The position numbers and the translations under genes were made by a program. From Opitutales bacterium (GTDB lineage: Bacteria; Verrucomicrobiota; Verrucomicrobiia; Opitutales; JAIRKQ01): a stretch of DNA of 9,890 nt. The notes under the pieces were generated by a model. That model was not told the origin of the DNA. It made no database searches and saw nothing but the letters and a program-made list of their open reading frames with translations. How positions within the stretch are numbered: the first letter of the stretch is position 1; each line of letters opens with the position of its first letter. This document shows positions 1-6,451 of this stretch, in pieces. The stretch spans positions 1 through 9,890 of the forward strand of contig JAIDVZ010000084.1 in assembly GCA_029059365.1 (NCBI GenBank). Direction: 5' to 3'.

Positions 1-32
1 CATTCCTTTCCATAATTTTATCCCGTAAATTT

Positions 33-60
33 TGTGCGACCACGTGTGACTGATCGCACA
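33..60 (-). terminator. Hairpin downstream of the tail-fibre-assembly gene, possible terminator
   Basis: Read on the minus strand, arms TGTGCGATCA and TGGTCGCACA (60-51 and 42-33) form a ten-pair stem with one G.U pair and an eight-base loop. It starts about 40 bases after the last gene's stop codon. The G.U pair becomes a C/A mismatch on the plus strand, so the fold suits minus-strand RNA. The tract after it is only AAATTTA, a poor U-run, so this could be a weak or Rho-assisted terminator, an RNA-processing or 3'-protecting hairpin, or an operator. The remainder of 1-100 shows no convincing gene. Confidence 0.35.
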
Positions 61-100
61 CTGTTAGTACATACTTTGTCAGAGAAAACCTTGTCCTTTG

Positions 101-466
101 TTACAAAGTTGGCCAAATAATTTGCTGAGGAAATTCCGATTGCTGAGGTACATCACGCAGTGCCTGTCGGTACATTCGCCATTTTTGAACATCCTCTTCG
201 CTCAAGACAGCATCCTGCAACTGCGTCCAATCTGATTGAGCAAGCAATGCATCCCTTTTTACACGAGCCTCGGTTATTAATTCTTCGTCAGACCTTACAT
301 TATCAACAGCAATTGGATATCCATTTTCATCCGGTTTTATGACCTTTCCACTCGAACATTGGTCGAGCAAATTTGCCCAAATTTCATCCTCTACTTCGAC
401 CGCACCTTCAAATGGATCTAAATAAAAACCATGCTCTTTACCGTTTTTTATTCCATAATACTTCAT
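101..466 (-). CDS. Phage tail fibre assembly / tail assembly chaperone protein
   Basis: This 121-aa protein likely helps fold or attach the fibre encoded just upstream; it is a cytoplasmic assembly factor, not clearly a virion part. Residues 71-120 carry the hallmark of the Caudo_TAP / phage tail assembly chaperone family: RDALLAQSDWTQLQDA, then WRMYRQALRDVPQQ, ending in FPQQIIWPT. The N-terminal part (MKYYGIKNGKEHGFY...) is a short variable domain ending in acidic and proline-containing segments. The start is supported by GGGAG (475-471) four bases before the ATG. It follows the fibre gene after 18 bases and is the last gene before a hairpin. Proteins with this C-terminus usually sit directly downstream of a tail fibre gene, as here. 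The family is confident; the exact partner is inferred from position. Confidence 0.85.
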   Translation of the reverse strand: MKYYGIKNGKEHGFYLDPFEGAVEVEDEIWANLLDQCSSGKVIKPDENGYPIAVDNVRSDEELITEARVKRDALLAQSDWTQLQDAVLSEEDVQKWRMYRQALRDVPQQSEFPQQIIWPTL

Positions 467-484
467 AAAACTCCCATTTGTTTT

Positions 485-2695
485 TTAAAATCCACAAACA
501 TACCAGCGACGTTTTGTAGTCGTAGCTGCAGAAAATGTGATTGTTGAGTACGACGTCCTTATCGGGCATACTTGAGATTCTTGAACTTGCGTATCTGTAG
601 CATTTCCGATGGTATTACACATCACAATGTAATCATCGTAAGCCATCGTTAAATATAACGTGATCTTCGTGACCCCTGCATCAACCACTCCACCCTGCTC
701 GATCCAACCATCCATATATCTGCGATAAAAATTATTTTTACTATCGTTCCATGATTGCGTAATCGCGATTCCAGCTGACCATCGGACGGTCGAAATTCCA
801 AACTCGACCTTACACTGTAGAAGATAAAAATTATCCGCTGTAGGTACTCCTAACCGTGTCGGATTTCCACTACTACCACCAACAATCACATCCCCTTTAG
901 TAGTCATCGGATTTGACATCCCATCTCCTCCACCACCAGAAGAGCTTGTCGTCCATTCCAGCCCGTCTGCACTAGAATTTACGGTCAATACCTGTCCAGC
1001 GCTACCGATCGGTAGGCAGCTCGGGTGACCATCTGTATCGCCAACAATAATATCGCCCTTTGTAGACATCGGATTTTCCATCCCACCTGAGGTCAATGTC
1101 GTCCAAGTCAGTCCACTAGCGCTGGAATTTACGGATAATACTTGGTTCGCATCGCCCATTGCAAGTCGGCCAGGTAACCCGTTTACTCCGCCAACAATCA
1201 TATCACCTTGTGCGGTCATTGGATTGCTCATCCCACCTGCAGACGAAACCGTGGTCCATTCTAAAGCATCTGCGCCAGAATTTACGGTTAATACCTGTCC
1301 GGCGGCACCGATTGTATTCAACCCAGTACCACCTTTCCCGATCGGAACGATATTTTCTACCGCTACTGCCCCAACACCGAGATTTGTACGTGCTTGTTCA
1401 GCCGTACTTGCTCCGGTACCACCATCTGAAATTGCCAGATCTGTGATCCCTGTAATTTTTCCACCTGTAATTGAGACATTGGCTGAACTCTGTTGCCCTA
1501 ATGTACCGATTGTTGGTCGACCAGAGAGATCTGAATATTTCCCACTTGTGGCCACAGCAGATAAATTTGGCTTATTTAAAATTGCTGCTACTCCACCGGT
1601 CGCCGACCAATCAGATTGAACATGATACTTATTCGCTTCACCCTCTGCGATATCATCCGTTGAGAGTACCGGGTTGGCAGATACCAATTTGTTATTGATC
1701 GTAGCATCATTGCTAATTCCACCCAGAATGTTCAGCGCTATCGTCTTATCATCAACATCAGATAAATTATTAGCAGACTGTAAAAATCCATCTGTATCGA
1801 TCGATACGTTTGTCGCGATATCCGAGTCTGTTACACGTATACCTTCGGTAAAATTTAGATTGTCACGCGAAGGCAGTACTTCTCCGTTAGATTGTATCGT
1901 GTGACCACCTGTACCTCCGCCACCGCCACTAGCGGATATCACCAGTTCATTCTCGGACGATACAATTGATACATTTGAACCCGCAGATAAACTTTTAAAC
2001 ACTAAATTTTCATCAATTTTTTCCTTAAAAATTCCACGACCATTACCTGTATTAGACGCGGTATTAGCCTCTCCCATACCGGAAGTTGAATCTACATACT
2101 GCTTTACAGCGAACTGACTTGGAACCTTATCGTTTGACGTCCCTAATGAAGAATTAGTATCGATCTTGGACAGTGGTACAAAATTGTTATCAATCTCAGA
2201 CGCGGTGTAATATCTTTCTACTGGTTCTGGTGGAGTGGTTGAAATACCACCTCCATCTTCCAATACACGAATTATCCCAGCACCAACCGTCAAAGTTTTC
2301 TTATCTTTGGTTGATGCCCAAATTGATAACCAATAAGAGCCAGGGAGTAGATTAGATTCTTCTCCTGAAAATTGGAACTCAGCATGTTGTTTGCTCCCAT
2401 TTTTCCAGCTTTCAAAATCAACACTCGGATCTAATAAATTACATTGACGTGACATCAATGCAGGTACATCTGCTGCTGGGGCTTCTCCATCATTATTCAA
2501 TGCACGAATCTCCAACGTAATGTTTGCAAAATCAGAGACATCGATAACATCGTTGCCGGATAATATTCCGAGTTGAATGAGTAGATCGTTTCCACGCCAG
2601 TATTGCGGGATATCATCACGCATAATGTCTATTGGGTTATCGAACGAGGAGACATCTGCTTGTATCCTCAAAATTGCATTATCAAAGGTTTTCAT
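485..2695 (-). CDS. Phage tail fibre / receptor-binding protein with tandem repeats
   Basis: This 736-aa modular adhesin is likely trimeric and sits at the tail tip. Residues 1-150 form a compact domain (WRGNDLLIQLGI, a segment like FANITLEIRAL, and PGSYWLSIWAST) resembling baseplate-attachment N-termini. A linker with GGGGGTGG follows near residues 254-261. Residues 424-480 contain two tail-fibre motifs of the GGTG type (DGGTGASTAEQARTNLG and GKGGTGLNT). Residues 487 to about 617 hold three head-to-tail units starting GMSNPM/GMENPM, then a KGD-IVGG element, a G-P-L element and QVLTVNSSADGLEWTT. The C-terminal domain contains YRRYMDGWIEQGG (657-669), a motif I associate with fibre tips, and ends in a beta-rich segment. 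The ATG lies one base after the upstream stop (TAATATG) with no visible Shine-Dalgarno, so reinitiation is likely. The receptor cannot be read from sequence. Confidence 0.85.
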   Translation of the reverse strand: MKTFDNAILRIQADVSSFDNPIDIMRDDIPQYWRGNDLLIQLGILSGNDVIDVSDFANITLEIRALNNDGEAPAADVPALMSRQCNLLDPSVDFESWKNGSKQHAEFQFSGEESNLLPGSYWLSIWASTKDKKTLTVGAGIIRVLEDGGGISTTPPEPVERYYTASEIDNNFVPLSKIDTNSSLGTSNDKVPSQFAVKQYVDSTSGMGEANTASNTGNGRGIFKEKIDENLVFKSLSAGSNVSIVSSENELVISASGGGGGTGGHTIQSNGEVLPSRDNLNFTEGIRVTDSDIATNVSIDTDGFLQSANNLSDVDDKTIALNILGGISNDATINNKLVSANPVLSTDDIAEGEANKYHVQSDWSATGGVAAILNKPNLSAVATSGKYSDLSGRPTIGTLGQQSSANVSITGGKITGITDLAISDGGTGASTAEQARTNLGVGAVAVENIVPIGKGGTGLNTIGAAGQVLTVNSGADALEWTTVSSAGGMSNPMTAQGDMIVGGVNGLPGRLAMGDANQVLSVNSSASGLTWTTLTSGGMENPMSTKGDIIVGDTDGHPSCLPIGSAGQVLTVNSSADGLEWTTSSSGGGGDGMSNPMTTKGDVIVGGSSGNPTRLGVPTADNFYLLQCKVEFGISTVRWSAGIAITQSWNDSKNNFYRRYMDGWIEQGGVVDAGVTKITLYLTMAYDDYIVMCNTIGNATDTQVQESQVCPIRTSYSTITFSAATTTKRRWYVCGF
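860..1312 (-). repeat. Tandem in-frame repeats in the tail fibre gene
   Basis: Units begin at 1237 (50 codons), 1087 (54 codons, lengthened by a GGGG spacer) and 925 (partial, diverging after about 27 codons). A further half-unit, QVLTVNSGADALEWTT, precedes the first. At DNA level the segment starting gaatttacgg occurs at 974, 1125 and 1278; the outer two copies differ at about four of 35 positions, while the middle one has diverged more. The repeats keep the reading frame, so unequal recombination could change fibre length by whole units. The unit type (NPMTT-KGD-IVGG...GQVLTV) is a recurring phage fibre shaft module. Confidence 0.85.
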
Positions 2696-2696
2696 A

Positions 2697-3095
2697 TTAG
2701 TTTATAGATGTAGAAAAATTTCCGCCGATTATTTGGTAAATGTGCGTCGTCACATTGACAGATAAACTGCTTTGAACATTGCGAATAACCGCATGTGGTA
2801 GATAAATTGTATCGCCTGATGGCTCCTCGATTATGCGCAAATTATTTTCAAGTCCATTCAAGCTAGCCGCATGTTCGAGGATGAACCTTTGGGCCGCTTC
2901 TATCGAATCATGACGGCGGGCAACAGTGAAGGTTACAGTTGTTTTCTGATTACCTCGATCAAATCCCTTTGCGCTTGTACCGCGTAGTGAGCCTGCAATT
3001 TGGATATCTCTTTCATTAAGAATACTGATGTCATACGGAGACTGATTAACTTCCTCCCCACCAGCTAATACGATATCACCGATCAAAATTTTCAT
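2697..3095 (-). CDS. Probable phage tail protein, unknown function
   Basis: This 132-aa protein lies between the tail-completion gene and the fibre, so a role in the tail tube, tail tip or fibre attachment is inferred from position. No motif fixes the function. Visible features are an N-terminal strand-rich segment (MKILIGDIVLAGG), a central KTTVTFTVARRHDSIEAAQRF followed by a helix containing ILEHAASL, and a C-terminal strand segment ending IYQIIGGNFSTSIN. The alternation of beta strands around one helix resembles small tail tube or distal-tail folds, though that is only a shape argument. There is no signal peptide or membrane segment. AAGGAG (3106-3101) lies five bases before the ATG, which overlaps the upstream TGA as ATGA. 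Its stop is one base from the fibre start, so the two products are probably made in linked amounts. Confidence 0.6.
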   Translation of the reverse strand: MKILIGDIVLAGGEEVNQSPYDISILNERDIQIAGSLRGTSAKGFDRGNQKTTVTFTVARRHDSIEAAQRFILEHAASLNGLENNLRIIEEPSGDTIYLPHAVIRNVQSSLSVNVTTHIYQIIGGNFSTSIN

Positions 3096-3550
3096 ATTTG
3101 CTCCTTCAACGAATAATGAGTCTCAAAAAAGACGCTGATTACGTTATTGTTTCCTATTCTTTTCGAATCATATGGCTTGCTTGCTCGCAGCATCAATTTA
3201 CTGTTCCAGTCGATCAATTGCGGGCGCCAAAGATGAAGATAATGCATAATTTTTTCGGCAATATACATCGCCGTACAACCTGTTTTATTTCCTGCCAAAT
3301 CTTCAATTACTTGAACCTCACACCGAATTTTTGAAAAGACTGGCCCAGGTACATTAGTGATTATTTCATCCGGCGTAGGTGGAAGTATCAAGATAGCTAG
3401 CCCTAAACTACCACTGAGTACACTACCTGAAATTGATTCAATATCACTTGGTTTATGAGTTATGATTGAAATTGGACGAAACTCATTGATTCCGTTGAGA
3501 TATTTTTCCAAGCAAGATTGTAGTTTTTCTAATATTCCCTCACTGATCAT
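3092..3550 (-). CDS. Probable tail terminator / neck protein (Mu gp37-like)
   Basis: This 152-aa protein directly follows the DUF1320 gene. In Mu-like phages that slot is taken by gp37 (DUF1834), thought to act at the head-tail junction or tail terminus. The sequence has an N-terminal helix (ILEKLQSCLEKYL), a hydrophobic strand LGLAILILPPTPDE near 69-82, then IRCEVQVIEDLAGN and a helix with AEKIMHYLHLW. This helix-strand pattern, with a stretch describing one side of a beta sheet followed by a CTAMYIAEKI helix, resembles tail-completion proteins. Overlap with the next gene (ATGA) and AAAAGGA seven bases before its own ATG support start and coupling. The family assignment rests mainly on gene order; another neck protein is possible. 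Confidence 0.55.
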   Translation of the reverse strand: MISEGILEKLQSCLEKYLNGINEFRPISIITHKPSDIESISGSVLSGSLGLAILILPPTPDEIITNVPGPVFSKIRCEVQVIEDLAGNKTGCTAMYIAEKIMHYLHLWRPQLIDWNSKLMLRASKPYDSKRIGNNNVISVFFETHYSLKEQI

Positions 3551-3551
3551 C

Positions 3552-4001
3552 TCATAGTCCTTTTAAGGAATTACCCGTCGCCGTACGCTCCCGATGAGAA
3601 ATCATAGCCACTCCCTTGTTGGGGCTGAAAATATCACTATCTGGGGCTGATACCGGGATTTCTCCCTGTGCGATACGTCTCAAATATTCACGTGCATCAT
3701 TCGCCAATCTTACCTGATCTTCAGTCAATTTAAGCGCTGGGATACGGCTTTGTGCACACTCCATAATCAAATAGCACGCCGCACTCTTCAGGTCCGGAGG
3801 AATCTCGGCTTTATCGCTGCTTAAAACATTACGTGTATTGCCACTGATCTCCGCACGTATACGCGCAGTAATATCCGTGATTATATCCGCTAATGGGTCA
3901 CCCTGTTTATCTGCAAGCATGCGCTTGCGCAAGATATCAACCTGCGATGATATCAGATAATCGTACAAATCTTCTATTGTTATTTTTATCCACGACGCCA
4001 T
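3552..4001 (-). CDS. Mu gp36-like head-tail joining protein (DUF1320)
   Basis: This 149-aa, largely helical protein likely binds under the portal to form part of the neck. It matches the DUF1320 pattern: an N-terminal 'ITIEDLYDYL' segment, two helices including DIITDITARIRAEISG (39-54), PPDLKSAACYLIMECA (68-83), and a charged helix DQVRLANDAREYLRRIAQGEI (95-115). The last 30 residues look flexible. Its position two genes before the fibre and directly after the capsid matches the Mu order (capsid, gp35, gp36, gp37), except that no gp35-like gene is seen. Only a weak AGG precedes the ATG. The 118-base leader upstream holds a potential RNA fold that could affect its expression. Confidence 0.75.
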   Translation of the reverse strand: MASWIKITIEDLYDYLISSQVDILRKRMLADKQGDPLADIITDITARIRAEISGNTRNVLSSDKAEIPPDLKSAACYLIMECAQSRIPALKLTEDQVRLANDAREYLRRIAQGEIPVSAPDSDIFSPNKGVAMISHRERTATGNSLKGL

Positions 4002-4027
4002 AAAATGCCTGTTGTTTGCAAAGAATA

Positions 4028-4097
4028 AGCCGCCCCAATAACAACCTGTTGTTGATGTTGTTGTGTGTGAGCTGGAAAGTTGGATATTGAAGCGGCT
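4028..4097 (-). other. Potential structured RNA between capsid and gp36-like genes
   Basis: On the minus strand, AGCCGCTTCAAT (4097-4086) can pair with ATTGGGGCGGCT (4039-4028) in an unbroken 12-pair stem containing two G.U pairs. On the plus strand these become C/A mismatches, so the fold favours the transcribed strand. The 46-base interior contains a small hairpin, AACAAC-AG-GTTGTT (4053-4040), stacked directly on the closing arm, plus an unpaired CA-rich stretch. A modest U-rich tract (TTATTCTTT) follows. It lies between the capsid stop codon and the next start, in the only sizeable gap of the operon. It could be a partial terminator that lowers downstream expression, an mRNA-stabilising 3' structure, or a translational control site. 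Confidence 0.45.
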
Positions 4098-4119
4098 AAA
4101 AATTAGGTAGCGCTGATGC

Positions 4120-5082
4120 CTACGAGGCTGACACCACCAATTTAGAAATTCCGATTGTAGAAGTGACTACAATGTTACTGTAATGTTCAACAGTAATATC
4201 ACTGAATTTACTGCGTTCATCAACATATACCCGGAACATGCTACCTCCATCGACCGGAGTAACAAAACGTTTTATATTGGATGGTTCATCCTTCATGACA
4301 CCATTCCTTGCGTAAAACATGTATACTTCATTGCCTAAAATGGCTGTTTTGGAGGAAACATCCTGGTAACGAGCACCCATAACACGTGCCTCATCGACGA
4401 ACAATCTTCCAGCAAGTTCCTCCAAAGATAGCCCAGCAGAGCGATTAGCACCCGCATTATTCTGGAAATCATAAGCATCGGAACGCATGCCCCATGCCCC
4501 TTCACCAAAAATTATCCTATTTGGGCGTATCCCGGTGACATTTGTAGCGGCTTCTAGTTCCGCACGAATATCAGCATCAGGATTTGGAGTACCGGATGTA
4601 TTTCCCCATACACAATTTTTAGACACTGCACTGCCACTCAGAGCCGAAATTGCACGTCTCAACTCGTTCCTGTATAATCTTTGTAACAACAATTGTACAT
4701 AGCGTTCACGCCAGTCATCGCCTGCGACATCGTCGTGATCTACCCGAATGGTCAAACCTTTATTATAAGTTTTAGAGGTTACAGAAGTGCCCGTAAATTC
4801 TACACGTTTAAATGCTGAACCGATTGACCGAATATCATCTGTTTCAGACAAAAATGGTTCGTTATTGTCCGCAACTTTAAACTCAAATCGGCGAGCAACT
4901 GGGACAACTGGAGCAACAAAATTCAAAAGATCTTCAATTTTCTCTGAATCTTTCCAGCCGACCGTAAATGCGGTTAATGGTTCTGAATAATTAGCTGCTG
5001 AAAAACGTGCTTCGTTTGCAGCACAAACTAATCCATAATCTTGGAATCCATCGTCTTTTGGCAAAATTTCTACGCTATTCAT
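4120..5082 (-). CDS. Major capsid protein
   Basis: This 320-aa protein has the size and position of the main head shell subunit, presumably of the HK97 fold. Residues 35-70 (SEPLTAFTVGWKDSEKIEDLLNF and following VPVARRFEFKV) resemble the start of the folded region after an N-terminal arm. A beta-rich E-loop-like part spans about 71-118, with 'DDIRSIGSAFKRVEF' and 'KGLTIRVDHDD'. A long helix follows (WRERYVQLLLQRLYRNELRRAISAL, 124-148). Later strands include IIFGEGAWGMRSDAY and MFRVYVDERSKF. It follows the cement protein gene by 40 bases. Its leader is AT-rich (TTTTTATATAATG) with no recognisable Shine-Dalgarno, odd for what should be the most expressed protein here. The stop is TAG. No N-terminal scaffold is evident, so assembly probably depends on the upstream protease/scaffold. 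Confidence 0.8.
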   Translation of the reverse strand: MNSVEILPKDDGFQDYGLVCAANEARFSAANYSEPLTAFTVGWKDSEKIEDLLNFVAPVVPVARRFEFKVADNNEPFLSETDDIRSIGSAFKRVEFTGTSVTSKTYNKGLTIRVDHDDVAGDDWRERYVQLLLQRLYRNELRRAISALSGSAVSKNCVWGNTSGTPNPDADIRAELEAATNVTGIRPNRIIFGEGAWGMRSDAYDFQNNAGANRSAGLSLEELAGRLFVDEARVMGARYQDVSSKTAILGNEVYMFYARNGVMKDEPSNIKRFVTPVDGGSMFRVYVDERSKFSDITVEHYSNIVVTSTIGISKLVVSAS

Positions 5083-5122
5083 TATATAAAAATGGTTAAG
5101 GATTGGTTAAAAGATCTAGAAA

Positions 5123-5536
5123 CTACGCATGAACATATTGCGTAGGTAAACAACTTACACACTCCACGATACCATCGCTGCTTGCTGAATTAAGCGCGAT
5201 TCCGATCTGTAGATATGTACCTGCTTTCCCTGGTAATTCACGGACTTTGCCACCTTGTGCAGGTACAACGATTGAACCAGCCGTTATTGCACCTCCAGCA
5301 GTCATTTTTAAGGTATCCCCAGAACCTAGCAAAGCAACATTCACAATTTCATCCGCTCCTGCTGCTTCGTCGGTAATCACCCCAATCGGGGTATCGTTTT
5401 CACCAGCGATCGCAATTTTACCATCTGTTGTCAGTTTGCCCAATAGATACTTTTTTGTGATCGCCTCGTTTGCACATTTCGTGATATTGCCGGCGTGTGT
5501 GCCTTCAGCAACATTCGCTAGTATTATTTTTCTCAT
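5123..5536 (-). CDS. Capsid cement / decoration protein (DUF2190-like)
   Basis: This 137-aa, glycine- and alanine-rich beta protein is predicted to bind the outside of the head and stabilise it. The pattern matches DUF2190-type cement proteins: 'KYLLGKLTTDGKIAIAG', then 'TPIGVITDEAAGADEIVNVALLGSGDTLKMTAGGAITAG', followed by a strand like SIVVPAQGGKV and 'YLQIGIALNSASSDGIVEC'. DUF2190 members usually lie next to the major capsid gene, as here (40 bases upstream of it). There is no signal peptide or membrane segment. A weak purine run (AAAGAAG) precedes the ATG at some distance, and the stop is TAG. It is slightly longer than the shortest family members but complete, beginning MRKIILANVAEG and ending in a short polar tail. 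Confidence 0.8.
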   Translation of the reverse strand: MRKIILANVAEGTHAGNITKCANEAITKKYLLGKLTTDGKIAIAGENDTPIGVITDEAAGADEIVNVALLGSGDTLKMTAGGAITAGSIVVPAQGGKVRELPGKAGTYLQIGIALNSASSDGIVECVSCLPTQYVHA

Positions 5537-5584
5537 AGTAGTGTATCTTCTTTGAGGTTAAAAATGTTTTAATATCTCCAATTT

Positions 5585-6451
5585 TTATCGAAATAATCCG
5601 GGATTTTGGCGCTTAACCGTTGCCCAGGAGGCTTGATAACTATCCCCTGTACGTCCCATATGATCGTAAACTAGACGCAAAATTTTGTCTTTCACGTCCA
5701 GTTCCGGCCGACGCTCAATAAGATGGTTGGTCAGCGCACATGTATGCCATTGTGGCTCAGGGACTTCTCCATCATTTGCGCTTGAAGTATCAAAAGTTTC
5801 CGGCTTCATTATCTCAGGACTCGGAACTACCGCTTCTGAAACATCGGAAGCAGGTTCACTCGGACTCGATAGTTCACTCTCTTTATCATTATCGATCTTC
5901 ACGTTTGATTCTTCGGTATCTTTAGGTAGCACCTCGGTTAAATCTTTTTTAGAAGATCTAACCATAACTTGTTCATCATCAACGGGTTCAAATAATTTCT
6001 TATCATCATTGTTATCAATTGTGGTGACTGTATGTTCGCAACGAACATTTGGATGATTTGTCATTCCAACTGACAATAAACGAACCGGAGAAAATATTTT
6101 GTCCGATAATTTTTTCATCATCCAACGCGGTGATAAATATTTTAAAAATTTCTCGCCAAAAATTTTCTTACCTATTGATGTCCAACGCGATAACATCCAT
6201 AGCGCATCATCTTCAATTTTAAGATTTTCGATACGACCGTATATTGTCCTATCGGTTGAATCTAAATAATTTGGATCATCGGGATGCCCGACATATATGG
6301 GTAGTCCCAAGAATCTCCGCATCAATCTCCCACGCAGAGAATGAAAATACTTCACCATACTTTCGGCAGAATCGCGGTCTACTACCTGTAGCCCCTTTGG
6401 ATGCTGATACTGACCAAAATCTACAAGTTTTATCCATTCCATATTATTCAT
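5585..6451 (-). CDS. Mu gpI-like capsid maturation protease with scaffold-like C-terminus
   Basis: This 288-aa protein resembles the Mu I protein family (Mu-like prophage I protein), which processes the head and supplies scaffold. The N-terminal protease part (1-140) contains LPIYVGHPDDP with a candidate catalytic His56, IYGRIENLKIEDDALWMLSRWT (70-91), KYLSPRW with candidate Ser107, and SVGMTNHPN (127-135). Residues about 141-228 are acidic, rich in Ser, Pro, Glu and Asp and probably disordered, as in scaffolds. Residues 229-288 form a distinct charged helical tail ending ASWATVKRQNPGLF. Catalytic residues are proposed by analogy with the family, not proven. The start is uncertain: ATG at 6451 overlaps the portal gene by eight bases, while Met4 (ATG at 6442) sits one base after the portal stop. 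Its order before cement and capsid fits head assembly. Confidence 0.8.
   Translation of the reverse strand: MNNMEWIKLVDFGQYQHPKGLQVVDRDSAESMVKYFHSLRGRLMRRFLGLPIYVGHPDDPNYLDSTDRTIYGRIENLKIEDDALWMLSRWTSIGKKIFGEKFLKYLSPRWMMKKLSDKIFSPVRLLSVGMTNHPNVRCEHTVTTIDNNDDKKLFEPVDDEQVMVRSSKKDLTEVLPKDTEESNVKIDNDKESELSSPSEPASDVSEAVVPSPEIMKPETFDTSSANDGEVPEPQWHTCALTNHLIERRPELDVKDKILRLVYDHMGRTGDSYQASWATVKRQNPGLFR

Noticed and set aside
1..13. Start of another minus-strand gene at the left edge (ATG at 13 or 3)
   Set aside because: Only a few bases are visible and ribosome spacing is poor for either ATG, so it cannot be supported.
485..900. Variable region of a diversity-generating retroelement at the fibre 3' end
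   Set aside because: No template repeat, reverse transcriptase or C-type lectin pattern is visible; the C-terminus instead has the YRRYMDGWIEQGG type.
1159..1904. Several plus-strand open frames opposite the fibre gene
   Set aside because: They lie entirely inside the repeat-rich fibre gene, lack ribosome sites, and have biased compositions typical of reading the complementary strand. The same applies to other plus-strand frames across the window, such as those at 160, 5247, 5685 and 7680.
4002..4119. tRNA or other small RNA gene in the intergenic gap
   Set aside because: Arm lengths do not fit a tRNA (12-pair outer stem, no anticodon or T-arm pattern), and no promoter is visible for an independent RNA.
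4098..4122. Readthrough of the capsid TAG stop (the cement gene also ends in TAG)
   Set aside because: Only seven codons follow before another stop, and the cement gene also closes within a few codons. No useful extension would result.
5081..5086. TATAAT overlapping the capsid start codon as a promoter
   Set aside because: Transcription would begin inside the gene, after its start codon, so it cannot serve the capsid; it is probably a by-product of AT-rich leader sequence.
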